Part shown: one piece after another, positions 61,862-64,000 of the stretch
How the letters are laid out: every line of letters starts with the position of its first letter
Position numbering within the stretch: the stretch's first letter is position 1
Assembly: GCF_965198245.1 (NCBI RefSeq)
Contig: NZ_OZ240249.1
Location: 992,001-1,056,000, forward strand
DNA from: Poriferisodalis sp965198245
GTDB lineage: Bacteria; Actinomycetota; Acidimicrobiia; Acidimicrobiales; Poriferisodalaceae
Direction: 5' to 3'
Length of the DNA: 64,000 bases
Translations under genes and position numbers: made by a program
Notes under the pieces: generated by a model
What the model saw: only the letters and a program-made list of their open reading frames with translations
What the model was told of the DNA's origin: nothing
The model's database searches: none

Positions 61862-62605
61862 TCAGCTGGCGGCCTCTGCTCTGGTCAGGTAGCACTCGTA
61901 GAGGTCGACGTGAACCGTTGCGTTTGGTTCAGCGTCGTCGCCCCACAGCGTTCGGGCGTCGTACCCGATGCAGTACACGTGCTGCGGCCGCTCGCCCAGG
62001 TCGTGCGCAGTGCTGTCAGGCAGGACTTCGGCGGGATGCAGTTTCACCACGGTGCCTGGCTTGCCCACTGCGTAGCCCGGCAGCCGTGTGTGGCCCGGCT
62101 GTGGCGGAGCCGGGGCCACCACGCGATCTCCGACGCTGAAGCGGGGAGGCTCGGCGAGATCACGCCGAACGGTGCGGCGCTCCGGTGCCGGAGTGGGTCG
62201 ATCTGAGGGCATCAGCGCACGGTCGCGTGCGGTAAATGGGGCGGCTCGCAGGGCTGGGGAAACCCCAGCGGCCTCTGCCTCGGTCAGTTGCGCTGCTCGG
62301 GCAACCGCGCTGGTCATCTCGTCAGGGCTGACCACGCCGTACTCGGCGAGCAGAACTTCGAAACCTGCCAGCCAGCGGCCGTAATAGCCATGGTCGAAGT
62401 AATCGCCGGCATTCAGGCGTTCGAGGACGTAGCGGAACTCGCCGGGGCGGCGAGCCGTCGAAGCTGTCACGGCGCCGAGCAGTCCGAAGACGCGCCGTTC
62501 CCAATCGGCGTGGAACGGCGGCTCGTCTGGTTCGTGGGGCACCCGTCCGTATCCGGGGGCGCCGCCGAGGTCGTGAACGCTGCGCTCATGAGCATTGGGC
62601 TGCAT
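61862..62605 (-). CDS. nthB: Nitrile hydratase beta subunit
   Basis: A 247-residue subunit that forms the heterodimer with alpha and closes the active site. Signatures are VHDLGGAPGYGRV at the N-terminus, WERRVFGLLGAVTA and the C-terminal SH3-like half (FSVGDRVVAPAPPQPGHTRLPGYAVGKPG split, and HVYCIGYDARTLWG). It is the first gene of the long minus-strand operon; upstream is a divergent promoter region with direct repeats. Confidence 0.95.
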   Translation of the reverse strand: MQPNAHERSVHDLGGAPGYGRVPHEPDEPPFHADWERRVFGLLGAVTASTARRPGEFRYVLERLNAGDYFDHGYYGRWLAGFEVLLAEYGVVSPDEMTSAVARAAQLTEAEAAGVSPALRAAPFTARDRALMPSDRPTPAPERRTVRRDLAEPPRFSVGDRVVAPAPPQPGHTRLPGYAVGKPGTVVKLHPAEVLPDSTAHDLGERPQHVYCIGYDARTLWGDDAEPNATVHVDLYECYLTRAEAAS

Positions 62606-62626
62606 CGATAACAGCTTCGCACCTAC

Positions 62627-62675
62627 GGCGGTCGTCGCGGCAGTTCGACACGGGGGCGGTCGTCGCCGCAGTTCG
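62627..62675. repeat. 21-bp direct repeats in the divergent promoter region
   Basis: Two copies of the 21-base unit beginning GGCGGTCGTCG at 62627-62647 and 62655-62675, 20 of 21 bases identical, spaced 28 bases start to start (about 2.7 helical turns). They lie between the start of the nitrile hydratase operon and that of the HAD phosphatase gene. Spacing and place fit tandem operator sites for a regulator of one or both genes. The element CGGCCGTAATCGCCGG follows at 62682-62697. Confidence 0.6.
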
Positions 62676-62731
62676 CAGCAACCGGCCGTAATCGCCGGAG
62701 TTTGCGTCAGTCAGGTTGTTAGCTTGCGGGG

Positions 62732-63382
62732 GTGCCTGAGTTCGTGCTGGCAGTCGACCTGGACGGGGTGTGTGCGCAGCACACCGAGGCATTCCGGCGA
62801 GTTGTCGCGCGTGAGCGGAACGTCAGTGAAGACACCTTGCCACTGGTGCGCAGCTGGAGCTTCTCCGAGTGGGGCTTCACTGAGGGCGACTTCGAAGAGC
62901 TGCACAAGGTGGCGGTCCTCGAGTACCGCATGTTCCGTGACATCGAGCCGATGGCAGGATGCTCGGAGGCGCTGTGGCGGCTGTCCGATGCCGGGGTCTG
63001 GATCCGAATCGTGACGCACCGGCTTTACACCAGCTGGGGCCACCGGGTCACCGTGAGCGACACGGTGGAATGGCTTGACCGGCAGCGCATTCCCTACCGG
63101 GACATCTGCTTCCTCGCCGACAAGTCGGTGGTGAACGCCGACGCCCATATCGAGGACGCGCCGCACAACATCGAGGCCATTCGAGCTGCCGGCGGCCATG
63201 TCATTACGTTCGACCAACCGTACAACGCCCACCTTGCCGGCCCGCGTGCCCGCGACTGGTCCGAAGTGGAGGAGATGATTGTGGGGCTGATGGCGGCGGC
63301 CGGAAGTGCTGTGGCGCGCCCGCTGCCTGGCATGGATGCGGGCTCGGACCGGCTCGAGTTGCGCACCCGGGACACGACATGA
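62732..63382 (+). CDS. 5'-nucleotidase-like HAD phosphatase
   Basis: A 216-residue HAD-superfamily phosphatase. The Asp nucleophile and acid are in motif I VDLDGVCA (D-x-D-G), and motif IV appears as LADKSVVNADAHIEDA. It resembles the NT5C/deoxyribonucleotidase-like type, which removes phosphate from a nucleotide or similar substrate. GTG start. The stop TGA overlaps the ATG of the next gene by 4 bases. Confidence 0.85.
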   Translation: MPEFVLAVDLDGVCAQHTEAFRRVVARERNVSEDTLPLVRSWSFSEWGFTEGDFEELHKVAVLEYRMFRDIEPMAGCSEALWRLSDAGVWIRIVTHRLYTSWGHRVTVSDTVEWLDRQRIPYRDICFLADKSVVNADAHIEDAPHNIEAIRAAGGHVITFDQPYNAHLAGPRARDWSEVEEMIVGLMAAAGSAVARPLPGMDAGSDRLELRTRDTT

Positions 63383-64000
63383 GCAGCACTCCGAGTGCAT
63401 CAGCAATGTCTCCACCGATCGACGCGGCAACGGTGGTCGTCTTGCGAGACGCTGAGCCGGCTGCGGCGCCCGGGCACGGCTTCGACCTCGCGGCAAGCGA
63501 CGTCGGCGCGCACATCGAAGTGCTCATGCTGCGCCGAAACTCACGTGGTTTCTTCGGCGGCATGTGGGTGTTTCCCGGGGGCCGGGTCGATCCGCCCGAC
63601 AGGGAAAGTCCCAGCGACATCGTGGGTCCCTGCGATCCCCGCACGATGGATGGTGCAGCAGGACTTCACGACGGCGACGCCAGCGGCTTTTGCACGGCGG
63701 CGATCCGAGAGGCGCACGAGGAGGCAGGCATCGACCTCTCAACTGCCGGTTTGGTGCATTTCGCCCATTGGCTGCCGCCGCCAATCCGGCCCAAGCGCTT
63801 CTCGACCCAGTTCTTCATCTGCGCGGCCCCCGCCGAACTGGACGCAGTGGCCGTCGACGGCAGCGAGATCCTCGACCACGCTTGGGTCTCGCCTGCTGCT
63901 GCGCTCGCCCGCAGGGCAGCGGGAGAAATCGAGTTCGTCACGCCCACGTTTGTGACCTTGACGTGGTTGTCGGGCTTCAGCCGCACCGCAGACGTTCTGG
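63379..64000 (+). CDS. NUDIX hydrolase, cut by the window edge
   Basis: The frame from the ATG at 63379 stays open to the end of the window (207 codons so far). The Nudix box is present in the reading GMWVFPGGRVDPPD, AAIREAHEEAGI with R-E-x-x-E-E, and the N-terminal part has VVVLRDAEPAAAPGHGFD. The insertion between the first Gly of the box and the helix is longer than standard, as in NUDT19-like proteins. It would split a nucleoside diphosphate-linked compound or CoA. It overlaps the phosphatase stop by 4 bases (ATGA), so both are one operon. The end is missing. Confidence 0.9.
   Translation, partial: MSSTPSASAMSPPIDAATVVVLRDAEPAAAPGHGFDLAASDVGAHIEVLMLRRNSRGFFGGMWVFPGGRVDPPDRESPSDIVGPCDPRTMDGAAGLHDGDASGFCTAAIREAHEEAGIDLSTAGLVHFAHWLPPPIRPKRFSTQFFICAAPAELDAVAVDGSEILDHAWVSPAAALARRAAGEIEFVTPTFVTLTWLSGFSRTADVL

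Noticed and set aside
60353..62206. A 617-codon plus-strand open frame across the UGSC and nitrile hydratase genes
   Set aside because: Antisense to genes with conserved motifs including the nitrile hydratase metal claw.
1..64000. CRISPR array, tRNA or rRNA genes, complete insertion sequence
   Set aside because: No regular direct-repeat array, cloverleaf or transposase was recognised by eye. A tRNAscan and CRISPR search would be needed to exclude them formally.

Overview
The window is high-GC DNA with dense genes, many GTG starts and short or overlapping intergenic gaps. Gene content fits a free-living or host-associated member of Actinomycetota, perhaps Acidimicrobiia. Supporting families are LLM-class flavin oxidoreductases of the F420 type, an SCO6745/SalK-like protein, a DUF3516 helicase, a GT81-type glycosyltransferase, several CaiB-type CoA-transferases, acyl-CoA dehydrogenases and a P450. 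The placement is inference; no rRNA or other marker is present. I saw no tRNA, rRNA, CRISPR array or complete insertion sequence.

Layout. 0-7.5 kb: a HigA antitoxin at the edge, a double CaiB CoA-transferase, a serine hydrolase lipoprotein, an acyl-CoA synthetase and a compact amidohydrolase. 7.5-9.6 kb: an ATPase with a Cys-rich PD-(D/E)xK-like partner, a candidate two-gene defence module. 9.8-19.3 kb: acyl-CoA metabolism (CoA-transferase, SDR, CoA hydrolase/transferase, acyl-CoA dehydrogenase), then a truncated 2-oxoglutarate oxygenase joined out of frame to an M24 peptidase gene. 19.3-28.3 kb: a LysR regulator, an AT-rich gap, a Rieske oxygenase plus FAD/GcvT dehydrogenase pair that reads as betaine-type N-demethylation, and pyruvate carboxylase. 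28.4-38 kb: mixed enzymes, a GrdB/PrdB-family selenoprotein, a cold shock protein and a DEAD-box helicase. 38-46.3 kb: a BMP-type nucleoside/sugar ABC importer preceded by a flavin enzyme and a copper amine oxidase. 46.4-50.3 kb: a GH13_18 phosphorylase-like enzyme and a GT81-like glycosyltransferase, suggesting glucosylglycerate metabolism, with a MazEF-like toxin-antitoxin pair between them. 50-57.5 kb: IMP dehydrogenase, DUF3516 helicase, 2-hydroxyacid dehydrogenase, P450 and an SMP-30 protein. 57.5-62.6 kb: one long minus-strand operon with cobalt-type nitrile hydratase (beta, alpha, accessory), a UGSC selenoprotein, its uncharacterised partner, a MaoC protein and an acyl-CoA dehydrogenase-like protein. 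The right edge holds a 5'-nucleotidase-like HAD protein and a cut NUDIX hydrolase.

The most important result is that two genes which look broken by an in-frame TGA are selenoprotein genes. One (33667-34602) has a U-x-x-C motif at the TGA. The other (60257-60796) has the U-G-S-C motif. In both, protein similarity continues in the same frame past the TGA, and a hairpin of bacterial SECIS type starts 11-14 bases after it, with the same ACCGTG apex. The second gene lies inside the nitrile hydratase operon, next to a Cys-rich protein of unknown function. That arrangement is the best candidate here for an undescribed system.

Other points of interest are three copies of a palindromic intergenic repeat near 28.4 and 56.6 kb, a 30-bp in-frame tandem duplication in the FAD/GcvT dehydrogenase, and near-perfect direct repeats in the divergent promoter region of the nitrile hydratase operon.
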